NCBI GenBank assembly: GCA_036379355.1
Contig: DASVGV010000137.1
Location: 1-36,860 of the forward strand
DNA: 36,860 bases
Direction: 5' to 3'
From: CAJCIY01 sp036379355
GTDB taxonomy: Bacteria; Actinomycetota; Actinomycetes; Mycobacteriales; CAJCIY01
Positions 18,822 to 25,994 of this stretch are shown in pieces. The stretch's first letter is position 1; each line of letters starts with the position of its first letter. Position numbers and translations under genes: made by a program. The notes below the pieces were generated by a model. That model worked only from the letters and a program-made list of their open reading frames with translations. It did not search any database and was not told the origin of the DNA.

Positions 18822-20195
18822 CTAATCCGGACGCAGCGCGCCGAGGTGACGCAACGCTTCCGCCACGTGGCTCACGGGGGTCGCGCGCATGCCGGCCGGA
18901 ACCGACGGCTGCTCGCCGCCCGCCGGCACCAGCGCCTGCGCGAACCCGAGCCGCGTCGCCTCCGCCAGGCGTTGCGAGAGGCGAGGGACCGGGCGTACCT
19001 CACCGGCCAGGCCCACCTCGCCGATCGCGACCGTACGGGCGGGCAGCGCGGTGTCGCGCCGAGCGCCGGCCAGCGCGAGCAGCAGGGCCAGGTCGGCGCC
19101 GGGGTCGACGAGCCGTACTCCGCCGACGGTGCTGGCGTAGACCTCCAGGCCGCCGACCTGCCAGGCTGCGCGGCGCTCGAGGACCGCGAGCAGCATGGCG
19201 ACGCGCGCGGCGTCCAGGCCCGACACCGCGCGGCGGGGGACGGCCTGCTGGGAGGCGACGAGCAGGGCCTGCACCTCGCACACGAGGGCCCGGCGGCCTT
19301 CCAGTGCCACCGTCACCGCGGTCCCCGGCGTGCTGCCCGCGTCCCCGGATAGAAACAGGCCGCTCGGGTCGGGCAGGCCCTCGATGCCCCGTTCGGTCAG
19401 CTGGAAGCAGCCCACCTCGTCGGTGGCGCCGTAGCGGTTCTTGACGGCTCGGACCAGCCGCAGCCCGCTCTGGCGCTCGCCCTCGAACGACAGCACGACG
19501 TCGACCAGGTGCTCGAGCACCCGCGGGCCGGCGACGCTGCCGTCCTTGGTCACGTGGCCGACGAGCACCGTCGGCAGGCCCCGCTCCTTGGCCACCCGGA
19601 TCAGGGCGGAGGCGACCTCGCGCACCTGGGTGACGCCGCCGGGGGCGCCGTCGACGTCGGGGTGCGTCAGCGTCTGCACCGAGTCGACGACGAGCAGACC
19701 CGGGCGGACGGCGTCGACGTGGCCGAGGAGCGCGGACAGGTCGGTCTCGGCCGCGAGGTAGAGGTGTGGCGAGAGGGCACCCATGCGCCCGGCCCGCAGG
19801 CGGACCTGGGCGGCGGACTCCTCGCCGGAGACGATCAGCGCGGGTGCGCCGGCGGTCGCCGCACGGTGGGCCACCTCCAGCAGCAGCGTCGACTTGCCGA
19901 CGCCCGGCTCGCCCGCGAGCAGGACGACGGCGCCGGGCACCAGGCCGCCCCCCAGTACCCGATCGAGCTCCCCGACGCCGGTCGCTCGCGCGTGGGCCGC
20001 CTCGCCGTCGACGTCGGCGATCGGCCGGGCCGGCACGGACGCCGCCACCGGGGTCACCGTCCGCGCGCGGGGGGCTCCGACCTCCTCGAGGGTGCCCCAC
20101 GCCTGGCACTCGGGGCACCGGCCCAGCCAGCGCGCGGCGGTCGCGCCGCACTCCGCGCAGCGGTACGAGGGCTTGACGGCGCGGGCGGCGGGCAC
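18822..20195 (-). CDS. radA: DNA repair protein RadA (Sms)
   Basis: RecA-like ATPase that promotes branch migration during recombination and interacts with DisA. The 457-residue protein has an N-terminal four-Cys zinc finger (Cys13, Cys16, Cys27, Cys30), Walker A 'GEPGVGKST' (residues ~95-103), the RadA signature at 252-256 as 'KNRYG', and a C-terminal Lon-protease-like domain ('VGGVRLVDPGADLALLLALAGA'). The signature has Tyr where KNRFG is usual, a conservative change. The GTG at 20195 has no ribosome site; TACCCT on the minus strand (20208-20203) ends 7 nt before it, predicting a leaderless mRNA. It lies 64 bp after the LpqE-like gene and 33 bp before disA. Confidence 0.96.
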   Translation of the reverse strand: MPAARAVKPSYRCAECGATAARWLGRCPECQAWGTLEEVGAPRARTVTPVAASVPARPIADVDGEAAHARATGVGELDRVLGGGLVPGAVVLLAGEPGVGKSTLLLEVAHRAATAGAPALIVSGEESAAQVRLRAGRMGALSPHLYLAAETDLSALLGHVDAVRPGLLVVDSVQTLTHPDVDGAPGGVTQVREVASALIRVAKERGLPTVLVGHVTKDGSVAGPRVLEHLVDVVLSFEGERQSGLRLVRAVKNRYGATDEVGCFQLTERGIEGLPDPSGLFLSGDAGSTPGTAVTVALEGRRALVCEVQALLVASQQAVPRRAVSGLDAARVAMLLAVLERRAAWQVGGLEVYASTVGGVRLVDPGADLALLLALAGARRDTALPARTVAIGEVGLAGEVRPVPRLSQRLAEATRLGFAQALVPAGGEQPSVPAGMRATPVSHVAEALRHLGALRPD

Positions 20196-20202
20196 GCGGG
20201 CC

Positions 20203-20208
20203 AGGGTA
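20203..20208 (-). promoter_or_regulatory. radA -10 element (leaderless promoter)
   Basis: TACCCT on the minus strand is followed by 7 nt and the radA GTG. There is no Shine-Dalgarno. A promoter here would let radA-disA be transcribed independently of the upstream lipoprotein gene. Confidence 0.5.
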
Positions 20209-20259
20209 GGGCGCGCGTCGGACTCGCGTGCCCGCGGGCCGCGGTGCGCAGGTGCCGGT

Positions 20260-20994
20260 CTAGGGGTTGTCGGTGCTGTTCACCGGCGGCGGCGTGCGGG
20301 GTACGCCCGGCGACTCGCTCGCGTACGTCTCGAGCCCGGCGCTGTTCTGGTTGCGGGCGAACGTCTGGGCACCCATCGGGGTGTCGTACAGGTCGTCGGT
20401 GATCGGGACCAGCAGGCTCACGCTGCCCGCGGCGGCGAACTGGAACGTGATCGGCAGCGAGTTGCCGACCCGCGGACCTCCGGAGATGCCGTCCAGGGTG
20501 ATCGCCTGGGCGCCGCGCAGCGGCACCGTCGACATCGGGGGCAGCTCCACCTGGGTCGCCGAGGCCGGTGGGGCGCTGGTGGAGGCGCCCGGGGCAGCGG
20601 TGGTCGAGGCGGCGGTCGCCGGCGTGCTCGGCGGCGCGAGTGCGGTCTCCGTCACCGTGGGCGAGGCGGTCGCCGACCCGGTCACCGAGTCCGCGGCGGG
20701 GGCGGCCGGAGGCAGCCGGACCTGGGCCACGCGCGGGCTGGACACCGAGGTCAGCGCGTCCGCGTGCTTGCCCTCGTTGAACATGACCAGGAGCAGCCGC
20801 GCGCTCGTGCCGTCGGGGTCGATCGTGATGGTGGCGTTGCGGATGAGCACCGTGCCCAGCGTCGCCTCGACCCCCGCGACGACCGGGTGCTCCTGGCTCT
20901 GGAAGGCGACGGTGTTGCCGCAGGCCGCCAGGGTCAGCGCGGCGGCGGCGGCGAGTCCGACGGGAACGACGGCGCGAACAAGGCGTCGGGACAC
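20260..20994 (-). CDS. LpqE-like lipoprotein
   Basis: A 244-residue predicted lipoprotein. It has a basic start 'VSRRLVR', a hydrophobic Ala/Leu-rich stretch and a lipobox L-A-A-C with Cys25 as the lipidated residue. The mature part contains a beta-rich domain ('VLIRNATITID...ARLLLVMFNEG') reminiscent of PCu(A)C/DUF461-type copper-chaperone folds, interrupted by an Ala/Ser/Thr/Pro-rich linker (~residues 97-150). The position upstream of radA matches lpqE (Rv3584) in M. tuberculosis. The Met/His copper-binding motif of true PCu(A)C proteins is not evident, so copper binding is uncertain. The GTG at 20994 has AAGGAG 8 nt upstream (21008-21003). A possible -10, TAGTCT, lies at 21040-21035. Confidence 0.78.
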   Translation of the reverse strand: MSRRLVRAVVPVGLAAAAALTLAACGNTVAFQSQEHPVVAGVEATLGTVLIRNATITIDPDGTSARLLLVMFNEGKHADALTSVSSPRVAQVRLPPAAPAADSVTGSATASPTVTETALAPPSTPATAASTTAAPGASTSAPPASATQVELPPMSTVPLRGAQAITLDGISGGPRVGNSLPITFQFAAAGSVSLLVPITDDLYDTPMGAQTFARNQNSAGLETYASESPGVPRTPPPVNSTDNP

Positions 20995-21091
20995 CGGTCG
21001 GGCTCCTTGGGTCGGACGGCGGCGGACGGGCGCAAGACTAGCGCCGCGCAGGTCGGCCAGCCTGTCGAGGTCGGCCGCGGACCGACGCCCG

Positions 21092-21793
21092 TCAGCCGGC
21101 GAGGACCGCGCTGGCGGCGTCGGCGGTCGTGAGGCCGGTACGGACGCTGCGGACCTGTCCCTGCGCATCCAGCCGCAGCAGGGTCGGCGCGGTGCCGAGA
21201 CGCCCGTACTGGTCGAGCAGCGTCTCCGATCGGTCGACGAGCGCGACGGCCGTCGCGCCGAGGCTTGCGGCCGCGGCGCGGGCCCCGTCCACGTTCGTCT
21301 CGACGACGTACGGGTGCAGGTTGTCGCCGACCGCCGCACGGACCACCGCGGACACCACGTCGGCGCAGTCACAGGCGCCGGGGACCAGGAGGACGGCGGC
21401 AGGGGAGGTGATCGACGTGGCGGGGAACGTGCGGCCGTCGATCTGGGCGAGCGACGCGGGCAGCATCGGGCCGCCGGGCCGCCCCACGGCGGCGTCCGCG
21501 GTGGGCCGCCCGGTGCCCGACGGTCCGACGGCGACCAGCAAGGCGCCGAGGCCGGCGACGACGAGCGCCGCCACGACGATCATCGGGACGGAGACCCCGT
21601 AACCCCGGATGCGGCCCCAGCCCAGCAACCGCAGCATCCGCTGGCGGCGGCGGCGGGCCCGGTCCTCGCGCCGGAACGCCAGGACGTCTGCGCGCAGCGA
21701 GGAGATGTCGTCCGGCGCGTGCATGGTGTCGGACGACCAGTCCGACCAGTCCGGCTGGTCCTCGGGGGGCGGGGCGCCCGCGCGGTCGCTCAT
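21092..21793 (-). CDS. Membrane-anchored thioredoxin-like protein
   Basis: A 233-residue protein with an acidic/Trp-rich N-terminus (~1-30), a strongly basic segment (~41-55), one transmembrane helix (~68-90) and an extracytoplasmic domain that reads like a degenerate thioredoxin/TlpA fold. 'AAVLLVPGACDCADVV' occupies the place of the active-site strand and helix; 'ALVDRSETLLDQYGRLGTAPTLLRLDAQGQV' contains the cis-Pro-like 'TAPT' position. The active-site pair is Cys141-x-Cys143 instead of CxxC, so redox activity is possible but unproven. Its ATG overlaps the transglutaminase stop (ATGA) within a CAG/CAA run without a ribosome site, so translation must be coupled. It is the last gene of the ATP-grasp/alpha-E/transglutaminase operon. 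Confidence 0.7.
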   Translation of the reverse strand: MSDRAGAPPPEDQPDWSDWSSDTMHAPDDISSLRADVLAFRREDRARRRRQRMLRLLGWGRIRGYGVSVPMIVVAALVVAGLGALLVAVGPSGTGRPTADAAVGRPGGPMLPASLAQIDGRTFPATSITSPAAVLLVPGACDCADVVSAVVRAAVGDNLHPYVVETNVDGARAAAASLGATAVALVDRSETLLDQYGRLGTAPTLLRLDAQGQVRSVRTGLTTADAASAVLAG

Positions 21794-22773
21794 TGCTGTT
21801 GCTGCTGCTCGGACTGGAGCGTCGCGAGCGGGTCGCGGCGAGGCATCTGATGCGCGGCGGGCCGCCGGCCGGCGGCCGAGGGCGTCGGGGTGGCGGGAAA
21901 CGGCGAGGACGGCGCGACCATCGTCACCGCGACGTCGAGCTGCTGCCCCCGGCCGCCGAGCAGCGTCCCGCGAACCGGCGGCACGTCGCCGTAGTCGCGC
22001 CCGACCGCGACGGTCACGTGCCGCTCGTCGGCCGGGCAGTCGTTGGTGGGGTCGTACGCGACCCAGCCGTGGCCGGGCACGTACGCCTCGACCCACGCGT
22101 GGCTCTCGACCGCCAGCGCCACGTCGGGCGCCGGCTCACCGGGGCCGGCGTAGAAGTAGCCGCTGACGTACCGCGCGGGGATTCCGAGGTCGCGCAGCGT
22201 CGCGATCATCAGGTGCGCGAAGTCCTGGCACACGCCCGTACCGCGCTTGAGCAGGTCGTCGACGGTCGACGAGACGTACGACGTGCCGCTCACGTAGGTG
22301 AACCGCGCGTGCACCTCGTGGGCGACGCCCTCGACCAGCGCCAGGACCGAGTGCGGCGCCACCACCTGGCGGACGTGCTGGGCGAACGTCGACAGTGGCT
22401 CGCCGCCGCCGGCCAGGGGAGACGGGTGCAGCCATTCGGCGAGCCGGTCGCGCAGGGCAGGGTCGTCCACGTCCTCGAACGAGCCGCCCGACGCGCTCCG
22501 CGGATCCGGGAGCGCAGCACGTGGGTAGGTGACGACCCGGGACTCGCCGGTGATCGTCAGGTGGTCGTGCGGCGCGTTGATGTTGAAGGCCTGCACCAGC
22601 GTGCCCCAGTGGTCGCGGAACTGCGTGGTCCGCGCCGTCGGGTCGAGCGTCAGCCCGAACGAGATCAGGTTCTGCCCCTCGTCGTTGCGGGGGGTCAGCC
22701 GCAGCTCGTTGAACGACGCCCGCGCCGGCTCGGGATAGCTGAACGTCGTCGTGTGCCGGATCGTCACCCTCAC
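21790..22773 (-). CDS. Transglutaminase family protein
   Basis: A 327-residue protein with a bacterial transglutaminase N-terminal beta domain (~1-85, 'RHTTTFSYPEPARASFNELRL' region) and a transglutaminase-like cysteine protease core. The catalytic triad is Cys182 ('GTGVCQDFAH'), His225 ('ESHAWVEAYV') and Asp241 ('WVAYDPTND'). It lacks a signal peptide, so it acts in the cytoplasm, where this family is thought to cleave or form isopeptide or peptide bonds in partnership with ATP-grasp and alpha-E proteins. The GTG at 22773 overlaps the alpha-E stop (GTGA) and has a G-rich site upstream. The C-terminus is a short Gln5 run preceded by a Pro/Ala-rich tail. A longer in-frame extension upstream is only the repeat in another frame. 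Confidence 0.9.
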   Translation of the reverse strand: MRVTIRHTTTFSYPEPARASFNELRLTPRNDEGQNLISFGLTLDPTARTTQFRDHWGTLVQAFNINAPHDHLTITGESRVVTYPRAALPDPRSASGGSFEDVDDPALRDRLAEWLHPSPLAGGGEPLSTFAQHVRQVVAPHSVLALVEGVAHEVHARFTYVSGTSYVSSTVDDLLKRGTGVCQDFAHLMIATLRDLGIPARYVSGYFYAGPGEPAPDVALAVESHAWVEAYVPGHGWVAYDPTNDCPADERHVTVAVGRDYGDVPPVRGTLLGGRGQQLDVAVTMVAPSSPFPATPTPSAAGRRPAAHQMPRRDPLATLQSEQQQQQ

Positions 22774-23801
22774 GCCGCCCCCCCACGCCGTGTCGCCAGC
22801 GATGCCGCCGTGCTCATGGGTCGCGTCGCGAGCGATGCTCCCGTGCTCATGGGTCGCATCGCGAGCGATGCTCCCGTGCTCATGGGTCGCATCGCGAGCG
22901 ATGCTCCCCGCGCGAAGGGCTCGTCCACCAGCGCGCTGTGCACGTCGTAGCACTGCTCGGCCAGCCGCGTCGTGAACGCCGCGGTGCCCTCGGCCAGGAC
23001 CTCGTCGGCCTCGCGGTACTCGAGCTGGGCCCGCAACCGGCCCACCGTCCGCCGCGCCGCGTGCCCGTACGTCTCGTCGGTCACCCGCGCCGTCGCCTCG
23101 TCGAGCCGCCGGACTGCGTACAGCGCCGACCGCGGGAAGGCAGGGTCGAGCAGCAGGAACTCGGTGACCCGGTGCGCACCCACACCTGCACGGTACGTCG
23201 CCCGGAACGCCTCGACAGCCGAGAAGCAGCGCAGCAGGACGGTGTACCCGTAGGCCTCGGCGAAGCCGGACCCGGTGAGCGTCGGCGCCCGGACGGCGAG
23301 CACCCGGAAGCCGAACACGAGCCGCTCGAGGTGCCGTCCGACCTGGAGCCAGTCCCAGCTCTCCGTCCGCGGCATCGACCCGTCCGACACCCCCGTCAGC
23401 TGGTACGCCCGGGCCTTCATCGCCGTCAGGAAGGCGTGCGCGCCCCCGCCGGCGACGTCCGACGGCCCGGACGCCGTGAGCTGCAGGTGCCAGCCGTTGA
23501 TCGCCTCCCACATCTCGTTCGGCAGTGCCTCGCGGATGGTGCGGGCGTTCTCACGGGCCGCGCGGACGCTGCTCGCGACCGACTCCGGGACGTACCGGTC
23601 GACGCCGTACGCGGCGAGCACCTCGTCCCGGGTGCCGGTCACCTCGACCCCGCCCATCACCGCCGCCAGGGACGCCGAGCTGCCCAGGTCCGACCCCTCG
23701 AGCACTGCCCGTTGGGCCACGTCGAGGACGCGAGCGGTCATCTCCGCGCGCTCGGTGTAGCGCCCGATCCAGTACAGCGACTCGGCGATCCGCGACAGCA
23801 T
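22770..23801 (-). CDS. Alpha-E domain protein with tandem-repeat C-terminal tail
   Basis: A 343-residue, mostly helical protein of the alpha-E family (DUF403). The hallmark N-terminus 'MLSRIAESLYWIGRYTERAE' and 'NEMWEAING', 'LERLVFGF' and 'LLRCFSAVEAF' are visible. These proteins always accompany circularly permuted ATP-grasp enzymes and are predicted to take part in synthesis of a peptide-like product; no reaction is established. The ATG directly follows the ATP-grasp stop (0 nt), with a GAGGACGGGG ribosome site inside that gene. The last ~45 residues are 11-residue repeats of the type GASLAMRPMST, encoded by the 33-bp tandem repeat at 22793-22909. They extend past the usual domain end (normally ~310 residues) and look like a lineage-specific addition. 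Confidence 0.9.
   Translation of the reverse strand: MLSRIAESLYWIGRYTERAEMTARVLDVAQRAVLEGSDLGSSASLAAVMGGVEVTGTRDEVLAAYGVDRYVPESVASSVRAARENARTIREALPNEMWEAINGWHLQLTASGPSDVAGGGAHAFLTAMKARAYQLTGVSDGSMPRTESWDWLQVGRHLERLVFGFRVLAVRAPTLTGSGFAEAYGYTVLLRCFSAVEAFRATYRAGVGAHRVTEFLLLDPAFPRSALYAVRRLDEATARVTDETYGHAARRTVGRLRAQLEYREADEVLAEGTAAFTTRLAEQCYDVHSALVDEPFARGASLAMRPMSTGASLAMRPMSTGASLATRPMSTAASLATRRGGAA
22793..22909. repeat. 33-bp tandem repeat (3.5 copies) in the 3' end of the alpha-E gene
   Basis: Three full units (22793-22825, 22826-22858, 22859-22891) and a half unit (22892-22909) are present. Units 2 and 3 are identical; unit 1 differs at four positions. The period is a multiple of three, so all frames stay open. 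In the alpha-E frame (minus strand) each unit encodes 11 residues (GASLAMRPMST-like). Identity of neighbouring units suggests recent expansion. Confidence 0.9.
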
Positions 23802-25298
23802 CTACGGCACCCCGTCCTCGAGGACCCAGGTGTCCTTCGACCCGCCGCCCTGGCTGGAGTTGACCACGAGCGACCCCTCGGCCAGCGCCACCCGGGTCAG
23901 TCCCCCGGGGATGATCGTCACGGTGTCGTCGGCGCCCATGAGGACGAACGGGCGCAGGTCGCAGTGCCGCGGTCGGAAGCCGCCGTCCACGAGGGTCGGG
24001 TGCATCGACAGCGAGATCGTGTCCTGGGCGATGTACGCCCGCGGCTTGGCCAGCAGCCGGCGGCGGCAGTTCGCGAGCTCGTCGGCCGTCGCCATCGGCC
24101 CGATGGTCATGCCGTACCCCCCGGAGTCGCTGGTCGTCTTCACCACCATCCGGTCCAGGTTGTCGAGGACGTGACCGAGCTGGTCGGGGTCGGCGCACAG
24201 GTACGTCGGCACCTGCCCGAGCGTCATGCTCTCGCCCAGGTAGTACTCGATGAGCTTCGGGACGTACGCGAAGACCGCCTTGTCGTCGGCGATCCCGGTG
24301 CCGACCGCGTTGGCGATCGCCACGTTGCCGGCGCGGGCAGCGACGAGCAGGCCGGTGACGCCCAGCACCGAGTCGGCGCGGAACGCGAGCGGGTCGAGGT
24401 AGTCGTCGTCGACCCGCCGGTAGATCACGTCGACCCGGCGCGCGCCCCGGGTGGTCTTCATGTAGACGGTGGCGTCGTCGACGAACAGGTCGCCGCCCTC
24501 GACGATCTCGACCCCCATCTGGCGGGCGAGGAACGTGTGCTCGAAGTACGCGGAGTTGAAGGCCCCCGGCGTCAGGACCACCACGGTCGGGTCGGCGTCG
24601 CCGCGCGGGGCGATCGACCGCAGCACGTCGAGCAGCGCCTGCGGATACGCGTCGACCGGGCGTACCGGATGGCGGGCGAACAGCTCCGGGAAGCCGCGGG
24701 TCATCGACGCCCGGTTCTCGAGCATGTACGACACCCCGCTGGGGGTGCGGCAGTTGTCCTCGAGGACCAGCCACGTGCCGTCGCGGTCGCGGATGAGGTC
24801 CGTACCGCTCACGTGCGTGTAGATGCCCTGCGGGACAGGAAGCCCCGTCGCCTGCCGGGTGAAGTGCCTGCCGGTCATGACCAGCTCGGTCGGGACCACG
24901 CCGTCGTGCAGGACCTCGCGGCTCGAGTACAGGTCGTTCAGGAACGCGTTGAGCGCGCGGACCCGCTGGGCGAGGCCCTGCGACACGACGTTCCAGTCGG
25001 CCGCCTCGACGATCCGGGGGACGAGGTCGAGCGGGAAGGTCCGCTCCACGTCCCCGCCGCCGCTCGCGTCGTTGGAGCCGACGTATGTCGTGAAGGTGAT
25101 GCCCTGCGTGCGCAGCGACAGGTCCAGCCCGTCGGTGACCTGGGCCAGCCGCTGGGGGGACAGGCCCGACAGCAGCGAGATCACCCGCCGGTAGCCGGGG
25201 CGGACCCGCCCGTCGGCGTCGAAGCACTCGTCGAAGGCGGCGGTCGTGAGCGGGTAGCCCGCGAAGCTGCCACCCGCCTCGACCCCTCCGGCGCTCAT
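23802..25298 (-). CDS. Circularly permuted ATP-grasp type 2 family protein
   Basis: A 498-residue ATP-grasp ligase of the circularly permuted class (DUF404/CP_ATPgrasp). Typical segments are 'YPLTTAAFDECFDADGRVRPGY' at the N-terminus, 'RVRALNAFLNDLY', 'LVLEDNCRTPSGVSYMLENR', 'NAVGTGIADDKAVFAYVPKLI', and the glycine-rich nucleotide loop 'VVKTTSDSGGYGM'. The family is predicted to form amide bonds using ATP through an acyl phosphate; substrates are unknown. The ATG at 25298 has no ribosome site, but CATACT on the minus strand (25311-25306) ends 7 nt upstream, suggesting a leaderless transcript. It heads the operon ATP-grasp, alpha-E, transglutaminase and thioredoxin-like protein, whose M. tuberculosis counterparts, from memory, are Rv2411c, Rv2410c and Rv2409c at another locus. 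Confidence 0.92.
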   Translation of the reverse strand: MSAGGVEAGGSFAGYPLTTAAFDECFDADGRVRPGYRRVISLLSGLSPQRLAQVTDGLDLSLRTQGITFTTYVGSNDASGGGDVERTFPLDLVPRIVEAADWNVVSQGLAQRVRALNAFLNDLYSSREVLHDGVVPTELVMTGRHFTRQATGLPVPQGIYTHVSGTDLIRDRDGTWLVLEDNCRTPSGVSYMLENRASMTRGFPELFARHPVRPVDAYPQALLDVLRSIAPRGDADPTVVVLTPGAFNSAYFEHTFLARQMGVEIVEGGDLFVDDATVYMKTTRGARRVDVIYRRVDDDYLDPLAFRADSVLGVTGLLVAARAGNVAIANAVGTGIADDKAVFAYVPKLIEYYLGESMTLGQVPTYLCADPDQLGHVLDNLDRMVVKTTSDSGGYGMTIGPMATADELANCRRRLLAKPRAYIAQDTISLSMHPTLVDGGFRPRHCDLRPFVLMGADDTVTIIPGGLTRVALAEGSLVVNSSQGGGSKDTWVLEDGVP

Positions 25299-25305
25299 GC
25301 CCGGG

Positions 25306-25311
25306 AGTATG
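25306..25311 (-). promoter_or_regulatory. -10 element of the ATP-grasp operon (leaderless)
   Basis: CATACT on the minus strand is followed by 7 nt and the ATG at 25298; no ribosome site is present. It matches TATAAT at four of six positions. The divergent carD promoter lies ~120 bp to the right, and I see nothing else in the gap between them. Confidence 0.5.
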
Positions 25312-25430
25312 GCGGTCGGATCGGCAGCGGGCACGGACCGAGTCCTCACCGGGCAACGGAACGGGAAACGCCTGGCCGTCAAGGGGTCCCGTGGCGTCAC
25401 CTGACCGGTTTGTCCGCGCCCATCCGCACC

Positions 25431-25459
25431 CTGACCTGCACGTTTGCCGGTGGTATCCT
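25431..25459 (+). promoter_or_regulatory. carD promoter
   Basis: CTGACC (25431-25436), a 17-nt spacer and TATCCT (25454-25459) match a standard housekeeping promoter. The predicted leader is ~22 nt and includes GGAAGGGA, the ribosome site of carD. This gene is thus leadered, in contrast to most of its neighbours. Confidence 0.6.
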
Positions 25460-25487
25460 GGAGGCCTCGGAAGGGACAACAACCAAC

Positions 25488-25970
25488 ATGACCTTCGAAG
25501 TCGGCGAGACCGTCGTCTACCCACATCACGGGGCGGCGCTCATCGAGTCCATCGAGACTCGGACCATCAAGGGCGAGGACAGGCAGTACCTCGTCCTGCG
25601 CGTCGCGCAGGGCGACCTCGTCGTGCGGGTCCCCGCGGACAACCTCGACCTGGTCGGCGTGCGCGACGTCGTGGGGCAGGAGGGCCTGGACAAGGTCTTC
25701 TCGGTCCTGCGGGCGCCCCACACCGAGGAGCCGACCAACTGGTCGCGCCGCTACAAGGCCAACCGCGACAAGCTCGCGTCCGGCGACGTCAACAAGGTCG
25801 CCGAGGTGGTGCGCGACCTGTGGCGCCGCGACAGGGAGCGCGGGCTGTCCGCGGGCGAGAAGCGCATGCTGGCGCAGGCGCGCCAGATCCTGGTGTCCGA
25901 GCTCGCCCTCGCCGAGGGCACCAACGAGGACAAGGCCGAGGTTCTCCTCGACGAGGTCCTCGCCTCCTGA
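25488..25970 (+). CDS. carD: CarD family transcriptional regulator
   Basis: RNA polymerase-binding factor that stabilises open promoter complexes, especially at rRNA promoters. The 160-residue protein has the N-terminal Tudor-like RNAP-interaction domain ('FEVGETVVYPHHGAALIESIE') and a C-terminal helical DNA-binding domain ('NWSRRYKANRDKLASGDVNKVAEVVRDLW', with the Trp that inserts at the upstream edge of the bubble in studied CarD). The length equals the mycobacterial protein (~162). The ATG at 25488 follows GGAAGGGA. It converges on the S9 peptidase, which separates it from ispD; in mycobacteria carD is directly followed by ispD. Confidence 0.97.
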   Translation: MTFEVGETVVYPHHGAALIESIETRTIKGEDRQYLVLRVAQGDLVVRVPADNLDLVGVRDVVGQEGLDKVFSVLRAPHTEEPTNWSRRYKANRDKLASGDVNKVAEVVRDLWRRDRERGLSAGEKRMLAQARQILVSELALAEGTNEDKAEVLLDEVLAS

Positions 25971-25994
25971 CCGGTCCGACGACTCCGGTTCGCG

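Noticed and set aside
22793..22909. CRISPR array
   Set aside because: Units are directly abutting with no spacers, and the sequence is coding in the alpha-E frame; a tandem repeat.
25971..25994. Terminator between carD and the S9 peptidase
   Set aside because: Only a 5-bp ACCGG/CCGGT stem with a 10-nt loop is visible, too weak to claim.
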